The notes: generated from the letters alone by a model not told the origin. Numbered from the stretch's first letter, positions 31,928 to 41,686 are shown. The stretch: DNA of 64,000 nucleotides from MKUN01 sp964481425 (GCA_964481425.1 CAYZTM010000005.1:1-64000), one strand, 5' to 3'. Numbers and translations: made by a program.

Positions 31928-33880
31928 CTAATTTTTAACGCTGATCCTGATATGGTCACGATCGCCTTTTATTGTCAAGTTCTCATCTTTCAGGTACCTG
32001 CTATAGCGCCTGTACACATCATCGGGTTGTAGTTGCCCATTGATGTATAGCCGGTCACTGTATTTTTCCACTTTGTATGACCCGGAGCGGTCTATAAGGC
32101 CTTCACTTTCCATTTTTTGCAGCATGATCTCATGTAGCCTCCCTGCGTGGGCATTGATGCTACTACCTTTTCCGTAGGCATAGTTATAGCCATTCCCGTT
32201 GCTGTAAACATGTGTGCTACCGCTAACTGCTCCCGGTGTTGCTATGGCTACGTTATAGGATCGTATAGCATTTTGCCTGCTTTGCCCGGCGCTAAGCTGT
32301 GCCTGCACAAGAGCATTGTTTGCCCTGGCTACCGCTTTCAGGCTTTGCCTGCGCGCGTCGGCTATACGTTCTGTTACTTCTTTTCTGAGCCTGGGGTCAT
32401 CTATGGTGCTCCGGGCCTCTTTTAGCCCGTTGTCTATTTCTTTTTGTATGTCTTTCCAGTTTATGGCATCCAGTTCCTTTTGTGCATTTGCCAGTTCACG
32501 GTTTACCTGCTCCCAGTTAACCTTAGCTATTTCTTCATTCGCTTTTGCCATCTCTTTGTTGGCATTTTTCATTTCGTTATCAATTTCTTCCCAGTCCACA
32601 TTGTCCATAGCTTTAGAAACTGTTTCATCCACATCTGCTACATCAGGTGGTGCCGGTGCTTCGGCAGGCTCGGCAGCCTCGCTGCTTTCTGGTGCTGCCG
32701 GTGCCTTGCCAGGTGCCTTGCCAGGTGCCGGTGGTTGTGGTGTATGAGGCGTTCCTGGTACATTATTGGTATGCTTACCGGCGTCCGCACTTGTTGCGCT
32801 GCTTTTTTGCCTGCTGGTTACCTTTGCTTTATGCGATTGTGCAAAAGAGGGTGAAAACCAGGCAAAGGATAGCATAATGACTGCTATAAATATAGCTGCG
32901 ATCATAGCACGTACATTCTCATTCTTTTGGTTTTTCATTTCCATGATGCGTTTTATACGATTAAATAATTTGTTTTTGTTTCCCGATGCAGCAAGGGCAA
33001 GTTTGCCCTTGTCCCTGCGACATGCTTCCAATGTTGCAAGGGCTTTTGCATAAGGAAGGGGATCAGTATGGTGAGCTAGTACGAGGTCATCACAACAGTG
33101 TTCCCGCTCCCTGCGTATAGCTGCAGAGCAAAGCCAGATAAATGGGTTGAAAAAGAGCAGCGTTTCAATAGTGGCTTGTAGCATGTTCAGCAGGTAGTCA
33201 TTGCGTTTTATATGAGCAAGCTCGTGTAGCAGTATTGTTTCTATCTGTTCTGTGCTCAATCCGCTTGCCATGCTGAATGGCAACAATATCAGCGGCCTTA
33301 ATGTGCCGATTGTCATAGGTACTTTCGCATATACACTATAACATAATTGCACCGGGCGGCTTATCTGCAAGTGTTCCTTTTGCTCCATTAGCCATTGGCC
33401 CCAGTCGTTGGCTAGTGTAGTGATCCCCCTACTACGCAGGCGCTTTACCTGGTATATTCCCATGCCAAACCGGAGGAGCATCAACACCATGCCTGCCAGG
33501 TATATCATTACGGCAAGTGGCAGGTAGGGTTGTATTTTAGGCAACAGGTTCCTTAGGGTATCCGAATTATAGTTTATTATTACCACAGGATCTTTTGCTA
33601 TGCTTGTTAGCGTTGCTTTATCCGTACCGGAGCGGTATATGGTCACAAAGGCATCATTAAGTACTTGCCATTGTCCGGCCCATGTGTCGAGAAACCATAG
33701 GAACATGAGTACCAAAGCCCCCATAGAGCATATATAACGCATCCGGGCGTTGTTTTTGCCTATCAATGCAAGTGCTGTTTGTAAAACCAGGTATAACAAC
33801 AGGCATTGCCATAGTGAGTGCAATAAGGCTATACCCAGCGATTGTACCAATACTGATGTTTGTGGTACTAAGTTGTTCAT
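31928..33880 (-). CDS. BlaR1-type M56 family metallopeptidase
   Basis: 650 residues. Four or so membrane helices at residues ~10-140 and ~320 flank the cytoplasmic peptidase, whose zinc motif HELAH is near residue 218 (TILLHELAHIKRND). Beyond the last helix is a Pro/Ala-rich linker and a long repeated helical region (~400-540: KANEEIAKVNWEQVNRELANAQKELDAINW and so on), then a C-terminal domain. There is no penicillin-binding sensor domain, so the signal is not simply beta-lactam. It probably cleaves the BlaI-type repressor encoded 33 bases upstream. Confidence 0.85.
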   Translation of the reverse strand: MNNLVPQTSVLVQSLGIALLHSLWQCLLLYLVLQTALALIGKNNARMRYICSMGALVLMFLWFLDTWAGQWQVLNDAFVTIYRSGTDKATLTSIAKDPVVIINYNSDTLRNLLPKIQPYLPLAVMIYLAGMVLMLLRFGMGIYQVKRLRSRGITTLANDWGQWLMEQKEHLQISRPVQLCYSVYAKVPMTIGTLRPLILLPFSMASGLSTEQIETILLHELAHIKRNDYLLNMLQATIETLLFFNPFIWLCSAAIRREREHCCDDLVLAHHTDPLPYAKALATLEACRRDKGKLALAASGNKNKLFNRIKRIMEMKNQKNENVRAMIAAIFIAVIMLSFAWFSPSFAQSHKAKVTSRQKSSATSADAGKHTNNVPGTPHTPQPPAPGKAPGKAPAAPESSEAAEPAEAPAPPDVADVDETVSKAMDNVDWEEIDNEMKNANKEMAKANEEIAKVNWEQVNRELANAQKELDAINWKDIQKEIDNGLKEARSTIDDPRLRKEVTERIADARRQSLKAVARANNALVQAQLSAGQSRQNAIRSYNVAIATPGAVSGSTHVYSNGNGYNYAYGKGSSINAHAGRLHEIMLQKMESEGLIDRSGSYKVEKYSDRLYINGQLQPDDVYRRYSRYLKDENLTIKGDRDHIRISVKN

Positions 33881-33913
33881 GTGCTTAACGGTTTGTGTGT
33901 CGAAAAGAAATAA

Positions 33914-34300
33914 CTACTTGCCTTTACTTTTTTCCATCTGCTCCAGGTACTGCCTTATATGTTCCATCTCTTCGTCAGTCGCTTTGTGGTTTCCTAAGGC
34001 CTGCATGATCAGTTGCCCGGCAGAGCCGTTGAATACGGTATCTATCATGCGCTGTATCATCTGGCCCTGGGTTTGGCTTTGGGACACTGCTGCTTCGTAA
34101 ATATGGGTTTTACTCTCGGTGTTCCTTCTTAGTAGTTTTTTTTCATGCATTATCTGCATTAGCTTAAGTGTAGTAGTGTATCCAGCATCTTTGGTTTTGG
34201 CCAGTTCTTCATGCACTTCGCGCACAGTACTGGGGCCCTTGTCCCAAAGGATATTAAGGATCTCCAATTCACTTTCCGTTGGTTTGATCGGCTTGTTCAT
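33914..34300 (-). CDS. BlaI/MecI/CopY family transcriptional repressor
   Basis: 128 residues, winged helix at residues ~1-75 (ESELEILNILWDKGPSTVREVHEELAKTKDAGYTTTLKLMQIMHEKKLL) and a helical dimerisation tail. Binds DNA as a dimer and is inactivated by an M56 protease in known systems; here the partner is the M56 gene 33 bases downstream in the same operon. Confidence 0.92.
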   Translation of the reverse strand: MNKPIKPTESELEILNILWDKGPSTVREVHEELAKTKDAGYTTTLKLMQIMHEKKLLRRNTESKTHIYEAAVSQSQTQGQMIQRMIDTVFNGSAGQLIMQALGNHKATDEEMEHIRQYLEQMEKSKGK

Positions 34301-34513
34301 TTATATCTGTATTGCTATTGGCTAAGAAAAATGATAGGGTTCATTATATTGTTTAGTCTTCTACGAATTGTTTCGTAAACAAACGTACGAATGTTTTCGT
34401 AAATGCAAGGCAAGAAAATTACTTTTTGGTTTTTTTTAACAGAATTAATTAATGTTAATGAGTGCCGGAGATGTATCTTAGCAAGATATAGGGGAGAAGA
34501 GGCCTAAAAAGAT

Positions 34514-34543
34514 TAATGCCCGGAGTGTTTACTCCGGGCATTA
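34514..34543 (-). terminator. rho-independent terminator of rpsT
   Basis: Thirteen-base perfect stem TAATGCCCGGAGT / ACTCCGGGCATTA with a GTTT loop, then TCTTTTT on the minus strand. Confidence 0.9.
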
Positions 34544-34567
34544 TCTATATAATTTGAATCTGGCTTG

Positions 34568-34822
34568 TTATGCCATAGCATTGATCTTCTTTACTATACC
34601 TGATTTCAGGTTACCGGCTTTGTTCTTATGGATAACATTGCGTTTAGCCAGCTTATCGATCATAGAGATAACCTTAGGCAGTTCTTCCTGTGCGGCTGTT
34701 TTATCGGCAGCTGCTAACAGCTTACGAATAGCATTACGGGTTGTCTTACCGTAATAGCGGTTGCGGTCGCGGCGCTTTTCACTCTGGCGGATATCCTTTT
34801 TGGTAGCTTTATGATTTGCCAT
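34568..34822 (-). CDS. rpsT: 30S ribosomal protein S20
   Basis: 84 residues, basic and helical (MANHKATKKDIRQSEKRRDRNR...), the usual length. Binds 16S rRNA in the small subunit. Single gene with own promoter (34853-34860) and terminator (34514-34543). Confidence 0.97.
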   Translation of the reverse strand: MANHKATKKDIRQSEKRRDRNRYYGKTTRNAIRKLLAAADKTAAQEELPKVISMIDKLAKRNVIHKNKAGNLKSGIVKKINAMA

Positions 34823-34852
34823 TTAATCTTTACTTTTTGATTTTAAGGACTG

Positions 34853-34860
34853 CAAAGATA
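34853..34860 (-). promoter_or_regulatory. -7 element of rpsT
   Basis: On the minus strand TATCTTTG, exact TAnnTTTG, 31 bases before the start codon; a TTG (34876-34878 as CAA) lies 15 bases upstream. Confidence 0.55.
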
Positions 34861-34902
34861 GCGAAAAATATTGAACAAAAAATATTTTTTTGCTATAACG
34901 TA

Positions 34903-36108
34903 TTACATGATCAGGTCGCTGAACATCTCTGCGGAACGCTTGGTCAGGCGTTCTTTCTTCTGAACAAAAAGGTCCAGTTTATCCTTCGGGATGCGGAACT
35001 TATAATATTCAGTTGGGTAAGCTTTCATCAGGAAGAGATCATAATCGGAATTCCACCTGTTCAGAAGGCTTTTATCTATAGACAGCTCCTGGGCCACTAT
35101 ATCTATACTTAAGGGATCGGTTATGCGGACAATCGTCATACTCTTAAGCTCATCCATAGTGTAGTTGGGCGTATTTTTGATGGGAGCTACAGCGGCAAGG
35201 GCTGCCTTCTTGCTTTCAGCGGTCTTCTTCGCTTTTGCTGCTGCTATCTGCGCGGCAGGACCGGTATCTTCCCCGAATTTGAAGTTAGCAGGCATTGTGC
35301 CTATACCTATAAAGCGTCCTAGTTGCTCAAAAATAGTTGCCGTAGCAATGAATTTTAACACGTGCCCCTGGGTTTCCAGTGGCAGGTGCTCTTTAATATC
35401 CCAAAAGTTATTGCTGCCGGTGCGGGCAATAGCACGCTCAACAGGTACCGGGCCACAATTATAGGCTGCTACAACCAACAACCAGTCGTTGAACTTGCCG
35501 TACAGTAAGCTGATGTATTTGGCAGCAGCGGTAGTGCTTTTAAACCAATCCCTGCGGTCGTCACGTCCGCCGGGGTTAATACCCATATTGCGTGCGGTAC
35601 CTCTCATGAATTGCCAGGGGCCAACAGCGCCCACGGGAGAAACTGCGTTATTATTGAGCGCAGATTCTATTACTGACAGGTATTTAAGCTCTGTGGGAAT
35701 ATGGTTTTTCTTGAGGATATTGTCCATCAGTGGGAAACAGCTAATAGCACGGGCCTGTACAACACTGAGGCTCTGGTTATGCGCCTCGAAATATTTCCGT
35801 ACAAAGTCCATCATATAGTCATTCATGTCACCATAGTATGACTTTTGCCCGGCAAGGGGCACCGGCTTGAACTTCTTAGCAAAAGTGCCATGCTTCAGCA
35901 GATCTTCATCTTCCATCTCACGCTCGCTGGCGGCAGGTTCTATTGTATTTGCGGTAACTGTATTGGAAGCTATCGGGCCGCTGACAGATACGAAACCTTT
36001 AGGGAGTACAGTGGTAGAATCTTCAGTATTACCGGGATCCGATTGGGCCTGTGTGGCACCAAACGACAGTAGTAAGGCCGAAGCTAAAATAACAACTTTA
36101 TATTGCAT
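34903..36108 (-). CDS. lytic murein transglycosylase, MltD-like, with SLT domain
   Basis: 401 residues from the ATG at 36108, where the signal peptide starts (ILASALLLSFGATQAQ). The SLT domain at ~120-255 has the catalytic Glu in VIESALNNNAVSPVGAVGPWQFM and the AAYNCGP helix. A possible LysM-like or degenerate C-terminal region at ~320-390 (RITDPLSIDIVAQELSIDKSLLNRWN) may bind glycan. Cleaves peptidoglycan glycan strands in the periplasm. Confidence 0.85.
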   Translation of the reverse strand: MQYKVVILASALLLSFGATQAQSDPGNTEDSTTVLPKGFVSVSGPIASNTVTANTIEPAASEREMEDEDLLKHGTFAKKFKPVPLAGQKSYYGDMNDYMMDFVRKYFEAHNQSLSVVQARAISCFPLMDNILKKNHIPTELKYLSVIESALNNNAVSPVGAVGPWQFMRGTARNMGINPGGRDDRRDWFKSTTAAAKYISLLYGKFNDWLLVVAAYNCGPVPVERAIARTGSNNFWDIKEHLPLETQGHVLKFIATATIFEQLGRFIGIGTMPANFKFGEDTGPAAQIAAAKAKKTAESKKAALAAVAPIKNTPNYTMDELKSMTIVRITDPLSIDIVAQELSIDKSLLNRWNSDYDLFLMKAYPTEYYKFRIPKDKLDLFVQKKERLTKRSAEMFSDLIM

Positions 36109-36235
36109 GTGTTTATCTGTCCTTTTTTTAAAAGCGGTAAATGCATGCAACCCAATGGGCAGCAAAAATCCTAAATTATTCGTTTTAAACGAAAGTTAAT
36201 AGCGGATAGAGTAAAAAAACGAAAAAAGGGGTGAA

Positions 36236-36466
36236 TTAAGCGTTTGTGTTGCTTTTTGTTTCATCCTTCTTCATACCGTTCTCGATCTCGCTCTTAATGC
36301 CATCTTTGGCATCATTGAACTCACGGATACCTTTACCGATACCCTTGGCCAGTTCGGGTATTTTTTTGCCGCCGAACAGCACGATGATCGCGATAATAAC
36401 CCAAAGCCATTCGCCTCCGCTAGGCATGGAAAGAAGTAATTGCGGGTTAATGCTTAATAACAACAT
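36236..36466 (-). CDS. tatA: twin-arginine translocase TatA/TatE
   Basis: 76 residues from the ATG at 36466. One membrane helix (EWLWVIIAIIVLFGGKKIPELA) with the FGxxKxPEL hinge, then an amphipathic helix (GKGIREFNDAKDG) and a charged tail. Forms the export pore for folded proteins. tatC is not in the window. Confidence 0.92.
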   Translation of the reverse strand: MLLLSINPQLLLSMPSGGEWLWVIIAIIVLFGGKKIPELAKGIGKGIREFNDAKDGIKSEIENGMKKDETKSNTNA

Positions 36467-36502
36467 GTGAAAAAAATTAGTGATGAGAAAATCCTCCAAT
36501 AG

Positions 36503-36510
36503 CAAATGTA
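36503..36510 (-). promoter_or_regulatory. -7 element of tatA
   Basis: Minus-strand TACATTTG, an exact consensus match, 37 bases before the tatA start. Confidence 0.45.
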
Positions 36511-36719
36511 GCAATTATTGTATTGCAGGCTGAAAATATGGGGTGAAGGAGGCAAAATTTAACATTTTGCATTTAGCTTTCCTTTATTTGTACATTCGAT
36601 TCGTTATATTGAAATTATTGTATATAATTATTTTAAAGTGTTGAATTTGTTTCCCCTCGAAGCTGCTATAGTGGGAAATAGCTCCATTATAATCATTTGC
36701 GAGGTTTTGCTCTCTTAGA

Positions 36720-38657
36720 TTAATTTCTGGTTAATTCAATATGTTGGGCCCGCTGGTAAACCAAAGGGGTTTGTTCTGTGATCACGTCGCTTTTGTCCAG
36801 GCCAAAGGCTTTTTCGTCGCTTAAGCCAAGGCGTTTTAAAAAGAAGTATGAATTTAGCAGAATACCATCACGTATTGTAAATTCATTTTCTACAGAAAGA
36901 AACTTCTCTATTACCACGAATTTGAAATCGGGTTCCGCATTATATCTTGTAGAGCCATCAGGTTGTATATGCAGGTTAAGCTCTTTATTTCTGATCAGGT
37001 CCTGCACTATTTTTTTGAAATACAGTTCCGTTTTGGGCTGTACCCTGAAACCAAGATTAATATTCACTTTAATAACTTTGTCATCCGACAGTTCAGATAT
37101 ATCATAAGTCATTGTATAAGGTTCTTCTGTACGATGTACGTGAACAAACCAGTATATATCGGCACGCTTTGGCTTTTTTGCAAAAACCGATCGGATTATT
37201 TTCTCTTCTATGTGAATCCTGTTATTGGCCTTGGTAAGGTATATAAGATGCGTGGCACATTTGGGGACTGATTCATCGATGCTTATCTCCCTGAGAAGTG
37301 GAATGTATTTCCCTATGTCAACGAATTTCATTAGTCTATTATTGATTTTACGTGCATAGTACCATACGTACATAGTGGTAAAGATGAATAATTCGAAAAA
37401 GAGGAACATCCATCTCTCTTTTATCTTAGCGATATTGGCAACAAAAAAAGATAGCTCAATGGCGCCATACAGTACCAGTACAACTGCGACTATAGCCATC
37501 GGCCACTTTAACCTGTATCGCAAAAAATAACTAAGTAAAATAGTGGTCATCATCATTGTTATGGTGATGGAAAAGCCATATGCTGCCTCCATATGCGTGG
37601 AGGTGCGGAAGTACAAGACCATAAGTACACAACCCGCCCACAGGATGATATTGACGCTTGGTATGTATATCTGGCCTTTTATATCGGTTGGCTGCCGTAC
37701 CCTAATGCGGGGCCAGAAGTTGAGGTTCATGGCTTCGTTGATGAGGGTATAAGAGCCGCTGATGAGCGCTTGAGATGCAATAATAGTGGCAAGAGTAGCG
37801 ATAATAATACCCGGTACCAGGAACCAATGAGGCATTATTTCAAAAAAGGGATTTCGGCCATTTAGTACCGGCCCCGCAAGGCGCATTGTCCATGCTGCTT
37901 GTCCTATATAATTTGTCACCAGGCAGGTTTTTACAAACGCCCAGCTGATGCGGATATTTTTTCTGCCGCAATGCCCAAGATCAGAGTATAGGGCCTCTGC
38001 ACCTGTTGTCGCAAGGAATACTGCCCCCAAAAGCCAAAAACCATGTGGATATTTAACAAGGAGCAAGTAACCGTAATACGGATTCAATCCTTTGACCACT
38101 CCGGGGAATAATAGTATCTCTTTCAATCCCATGCCTAGCAGCATCGTGAACCATACCAGCATAACGGGCCCAAAAACACTCCCTACCTTGTGTGTGCCAA
38201 ACCGCTGAAAGAAAAACAGCAAAGAGAGAATTACGATTACGATCGGCATTGTTGGTATACCCGGCAATATCATGTCTAGCCCTTCTATGGCCGATGAAAC
38301 GGAGATGGGTGGTGTTATTATGCCATCGGCAAGTAAGGTAGTTGCACCCAGTATAGTAGGGATCACCAGCTTTTTCCCGTAACGCCTCACAAGCGCGTAA
38401 AGCGCAAAGATGCCTCCCTCGCCCTCATTATCAGCCTTAAGGGTAAGCCATATGTACTTTAAGGTAGTTTGAAAGACCAATGTCCAGAAAATACAGGATA
38501 CGCCTCCGTATACAAGTGTTCTGTCGATTGTTTTTTCGCCCACGATGGCTTTTAGTACATACAGGGGGCTGGTTCCTATATCGCCATATATAATGCCGAG
38601 TGCCACGAGCAGCGAGGCAATAGATACCCTGCTCAAACCATTTGGATTTGATTTCAT
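36720..38657 (-). CDS. kup: KUP family potassium uptake transporter
   Basis: 645 residues with 12 membrane helices in the first ~430 (LGIIYGDIGTSPLYVLKAIVGE, then GEGGIFALYAL and DGIITPPISVSSAIEGL) and a cytoplasmic C-terminal domain. H+/K+ symport at the inner membrane. It is the last gene of a set with a KdpE-type regulator and KdpD-like kinase (gap 22 bases), rather than with a kdpFABC pump. Confidence 0.95.
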   Translation of the reverse strand: MKSNPNGLSRVSIASLLVALGIIYGDIGTSPLYVLKAIVGEKTIDRTLVYGGVSCIFWTLVFQTTLKYIWLTLKADNEGEGGIFALYALVRRYGKKLVIPTILGATTLLADGIITPPISVSSAIEGLDMILPGIPTMPIVIVILSLLFFFQRFGTHKVGSVFGPVMLVWFTMLLGMGLKEILLFPGVVKGLNPYYGYLLLVKYPHGFWLLGAVFLATTGAEALYSDLGHCGRKNIRISWAFVKTCLVTNYIGQAAWTMRLAGPVLNGRNPFFEIMPHWFLVPGIIIATLATIIASQALISGSYTLINEAMNLNFWPRIRVRQPTDIKGQIYIPSVNIILWAGCVLMVLYFRTSTHMEAAYGFSITITMMMTTILLSYFLRYRLKWPMAIVAVVLVLYGAIELSFFVANIAKIKERWMFLFFELFIFTTMYVWYYARKINNRLMKFVDIGKYIPLLREISIDESVPKCATHLIYLTKANNRIHIEEKIIRSVFAKKPKRADIYWFVHVHRTEEPYTMTYDISELSDDKVIKVNINLGFRVQPKTELYFKKIVQDLIRNKELNLHIQPDGSTRYNAEPDFKFVVIEKFLSVENEFTIRDGILLNSYFFLKRLGLSDEKAFGLDKSDVITEQTPLVYQRAQHIELTRN

Positions 38658-38679
38658 TTTAATGTGTTTTGCCGTTTTG

Positions 38680-39366
38680 TTAATCTCTGCTTACCAGCCG
38701 GTAGCCAACCCCGGATTCCGTTATTAGATATTCCGGTCTGTTAGGGTCCTTTTCAAGTTTTTTCCTGAGCTGAGCTATAAAAACCCTTAAGTATTGCGAT
38801 TGGTCTATGTAACCGGGTCCCCATACTTCTCTTAGTAAATAATGATGTGTTAATACTCGCCCCGCATTTTTTGCAAACAGGGCCAGTAATGCATATTCAG
38901 TCGTGGTCAGTTTTATTTCGTCTCCGCTCTTCTTTACTGTACGGGATGCAAGGTCTATATCGAGATCCCCTAAGGTTATACGCGGTTCTATATCTTCATG
39001 TATGTTGCTGCGTAAGGCGGAGCGTATCCTTGCTAATAACTCTCCGGTCCTGAATGGCTTTACGAGGTAATCATTGGCACCATTGTCCAGCGCTTTGATT
39101 ATATTTTCTTCATCACTTTGTACGGACAAAATAATAACAGGGTTTGTATACCATTCGCGTATCTCTTTTAATACATGCTGTCCATTTTTATCGGGCAGGC
39201 CAAGGTCAAGGATGATCATGTCTGGCGGGTGGCTGGCGGCCTGAACGATGCCTTCAGCTGCAGTAGCGGCCAGCGTAACGGTATAGTCGTTGCTTTGCAG
39301 GGTTATCTCCAGCAATCTGCGTATTTGTGCTTCGTCATCTATTATTAATATTCCGGCCTTATTCAT
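38680..39366 (-). CDS. kdpE: KdpE-like response regulator
   Basis: 228 residues. Receiver domain with the phosphorylated Asp in MIILDLGLPDKNG (about residue 55), Lys in YLVKPF, and an OmpR-type winged helix at ~130-225 (TTTEYALLALFAKNAGRVLTH). In E. coli KdpE turns on the kdpFABC pump; here the adjacent target is probably kup. Overlaps the kinase gene by eight bases. Confidence 0.9.
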   Translation of the reverse strand: MNKAGILIIDDEAQIRRLLEITLQSNDYTVTLAATAAEGIVQAASHPPDMIILDLGLPDKNGQHVLKEIREWYTNPVIILSVQSDEENIIKALDNGANDYLVKPFRTGELLARIRSALRSNIHEDIEPRITLGDLDIDLASRTVKKSGDEIKLTTTEYALLALFAKNAGRVLTHHYLLREVWGPGYIDQSQYLRVFIAQLRKKLEKDPNRPEYLITESGVGYRLVSRD

Positions 39367-40441
39367 TTTTCATGTTTTGCAGATAAGACGTTTTTGCGGG
39401 TATCTCAATGAAGAATTTCGAGCCTCCTGTGGGTCTGTTTTCAAGGCTTACAGCCCCACCCATCGCTTCAGTAAAGCCGCGGACTATTGATAGGCCAAGA
39501 CCGGTGCCACCTGAGCGATTATTTTTCAGCCTGTAAAACTTATCAAATACAGCCTTTATTTCATCTTTGGGAAAGCCCTTTCCATTGTCCTGAATTATTA
39601 TCTCCAATATATTGGCATGATGCGTTGAAATGACCTCTATAAGGCTGTCGGGTGGGGTATATTGGCTCGCGTTCACCAGGATGTTGTACAGTACTTGTTC
39701 TAACAAACCTTTGTCGAGCTTAAAGAGAGGGATAGCTGGATTGATATTGATACTGATCCTTTGACTAATGTTGTTTTCTTCAATTCTCTTCACTGTGTCG
39801 TAGATCAATTCATTGATATCGCACCAATCGTTTTTTGGCTGGATAGAGCCGGACTCAAGCCGGGACATGTTCAGTAGATTCTCTACTTGTTGGTTTAGAC
39901 GAAAGGAAGCCTTCGCTATCTCGGCTACCAATTCGTTCCTGTTAAGGGCCGATAACTTTGAACTGTCGTTTTGCAGATTGTCTGTTGCGGCTATGATTGC
40001 GGCTATCGGCGTCCTGAGTTCATGTGATAGGGAATTAAGCAGAGTATTATAGAGTTTCAGTGTATTCTCTTTTTCTTCTTTCAGTATCGTGGCTTTTTCC
40101 ATTTTTCTCAACTTATAGGTCAGCGCTGCATTCACCAGGGCTATCACGAAATACATGAGGAGTAAAATAGTATCTTCTGCTGAGCTGACCTGGAATGTAA
40201 AGTAGGGAACAATAAAAAAGAAGTCCCATATTAAAGCCGACAAAATAGCACCAACCAAAACAGGTAAGATGTCGAATAACATCGCCAGTAATGAGACACT
40301 TATCAACAGGATGTAGGCAACTACCCTGTAGCCGATCAGCGAGGAAAACGCATAGCATATTGAAGATACTATCGTTATAGCTAGTACACTGAAGATGTAT
40401 TGGTTTGTCTTGCCGGTTTTATTGATGTTGAAGATCGTCAT
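39359..40441 (-). CDS. short KdpD-like sensor histidine kinase
   Basis: 360 residues from the ATG at 40441; the 40456 ATG is only three bases from the promoter -7 element and is unlikely. Four membrane helices at ~10-110 are the KdpD/DUF4118 membrane domain, then the H box (LSHELRTPIAAI), N box (NILVNASQYTP) and ATP lid (GGTGLGLSIVRGF). The KdpD N-terminal KdpD-USP cytoplasmic domains are absent, so K+ or turgor sensing must come from the membrane part. Phosphorylates KdpE encoded next. Confidence 0.85.
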   Translation of the reverse strand: MTIFNINKTGKTNQYIFSVLAITIVSSICYAFSSLIGYRVVAYILLISVSLLAMLFDILPVLVGAILSALIWDFFFIVPYFTFQVSSAEDTILLLMYFVIALVNAALTYKLRKMEKATILKEEKENTLKLYNTLLNSLSHELRTPIAAIIAATDNLQNDSSKLSALNRNELVAEIAKASFRLNQQVENLLNMSRLESGSIQPKNDWCDINELIYDTVKRIEENNISQRISININPAIPLFKLDKGLLEQVLYNILVNASQYTPPDSLIEVISTHHANILEIIIQDNGKGFPKDEIKAVFDKFYRLKNNRSGGTGLGLSIVRGFTEAMGGAVSLENRPTGGSKFFIEIPAKTSYLQNMKNE

Positions 40442-40458
40442 TGCTTCTGTTGACAATG

Positions 40459-40466
40459 CAAAGGTA
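40459..40466 (-). promoter_or_regulatory. -7 element of the kdpD-kdpE-kup unit
   Basis: On the minus strand TACCTTTG, exact match, about 18 bases before the chosen start. Confidence 0.5.
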
Positions 40467-40525
40467 GGATGAGTAATATAAGTATAATGTAAAAATCAAT
40501 ACAATGGGTGTAAAGATTTTATAAA

Positions 40526-40550
40526 GACGGAGGCTTTGTTACTCTCCGTC
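40526..40550. terminator. hairpin overlapping the rluD stop codon
   Basis: GACGGAG / CTCCGTC stem with an 11-base loop that contains the rluD stop (40539). Only a weak T-rich stretch follows, so it may stop or stabilise the rluD transcript. Confidence 0.4.
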
Positions 40551-41636
40551 CAGTTTACCTTTCAATTGGCGGGTCATGCCATTGGTATAGGTCTTCCACT
40601 TTTCTATTACCTGTGCCATATCTGTGGGTAACTCAGAGTCGAATTGCATCCATTCCCGTGTGCGTGGATGGGTGAAGCCCAATTCTTTGGCATGCAGGGC
40701 GTGGCGTGGCAACAGGGTAAAGCAGTTATCAACGAACTGTTTGTATTTGGTAAATACCGTCCCTTTTACAATTCGGTTGCCGCCATAGGTGGCATCGTTG
40801 AAAAGCGGGTGGCCTATATATTTCATATGTACCCGTATCTGGTGTGTACGGCCGGTTTCCAGCTTTAATTCTATGAGGGTAACGTAGTTGAATCGCTCAA
40901 GTACTTTATAATGTGTGATGGCCTCCTTGCCATGCTCCCCGTCGGGGAAGGCATCCATGATCTTACGGAAACGAAGGTTTCGGCCAATGTGTGCATTTAC
41001 CGTACCCTCATCTTCTATGAAGTCGCCCCAGGCCAATGCTATATACCGGCGGTGTACCGTATGCTTCTTGAACTGGCCGTTCAGATCGGCCATAGCCTTT
41101 TCGGTTTTAGCTATGACCACAAGGCCGCTGGTGTCCTTATCTATCCGGTGCACCAGTCCTACACGGGGCAGTCCCTCCGTATCCACCTGCTCCTGCTGCA
41201 GGTACCAGGCAAGGCCATTCACAAGTGTACCACTGTAATTGCCGCAACCGGGATGCACCACCATCCCTGCTGGTTTGTTGATGATCATTACATCATCGTC
41301 CTCATAAACTATATTAAGGGGTAGCTCCTCAGCTATAACTTCGGTAGTTTCAGGGCGGCGGGTATCAAAGACCACGATCTCATCGCCGGGTTTTACCTTA
41401 TAATTCGGCTTTACCGCATTGCCGTTCACCACTATGAATCCTTCTTCCAGTGCCTGCTGTATCTTATTACGCGTAGCACCTTCCACACGGTTCATCAGGA
41501 ATTTATCAATGCGCAAAGGCTCCTGCCGCTTGTCGGTAACTATACGCAGGCGTTCCACAGGTTCACTCGTTTCCTCGTGCCCCGCATCGGGATCATCATC
41601 GTCCCATATTTCTTCTATCTCGTCCTGTGAATTCAA
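40539..41636 (-). CDS. rluD: RluA-family 23S rRNA pseudouridine synthase
   Basis: 365 residues. An S4 RNA-binding domain (~residues 38-100: LRIDKFLMNRVEGATRNKIQQALEEGFIVVNGN) precedes the synthase domain with the catalytic Asp in GLVHRIDKDTSGLVVIAKT. The N-terminal 30 residues are acidic (Asp/Glu). RluD modifies helix 69 of 23S rRNA; RluA or RluC are alternatives, so the exact target is not proven. Confidence 0.9.
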   Translation of the reverse strand: MNSQDEIEEIWDDDDPDAGHEETSEPVERLRIVTDKRQEPLRIDKFLMNRVEGATRNKIQQALEEGFIVVNGNAVKPNYKVKPGDEIVVFDTRRPETTEVIAEELPLNIVYEDDDVMIINKPAGMVVHPGCGNYSGTLVNGLAWYLQQEQVDTEGLPRVGLVHRIDKDTSGLVVIAKTEKAMADLNGQFKKHTVHRRYIALAWGDFIEDEGTVNAHIGRNLRFRKIMDAFPDGEHGKEAITHYKVLERFNYVTLIELKLETGRTHQIRVHMKYIGHPLFNDATYGGNRIVKGTVFTKYKQFVDNCFTLLPRHALHAKELGFTHPRTREWMQFDSELPTDMAQVIEKWKTYTNGMTRQLKGKLDGE

Positions 41637-41686
41637 ATGCTAAAAATAAAACGACAAAAATAGGATTTATGCGCTTAGCGCAGCTA

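Noticed and set aside
32147..32877. Several overlapping plus-strand frames in the M56 gene
   Set aside because: Arise from the repetitive Pro/Ala/Gln coding region on the other strand.
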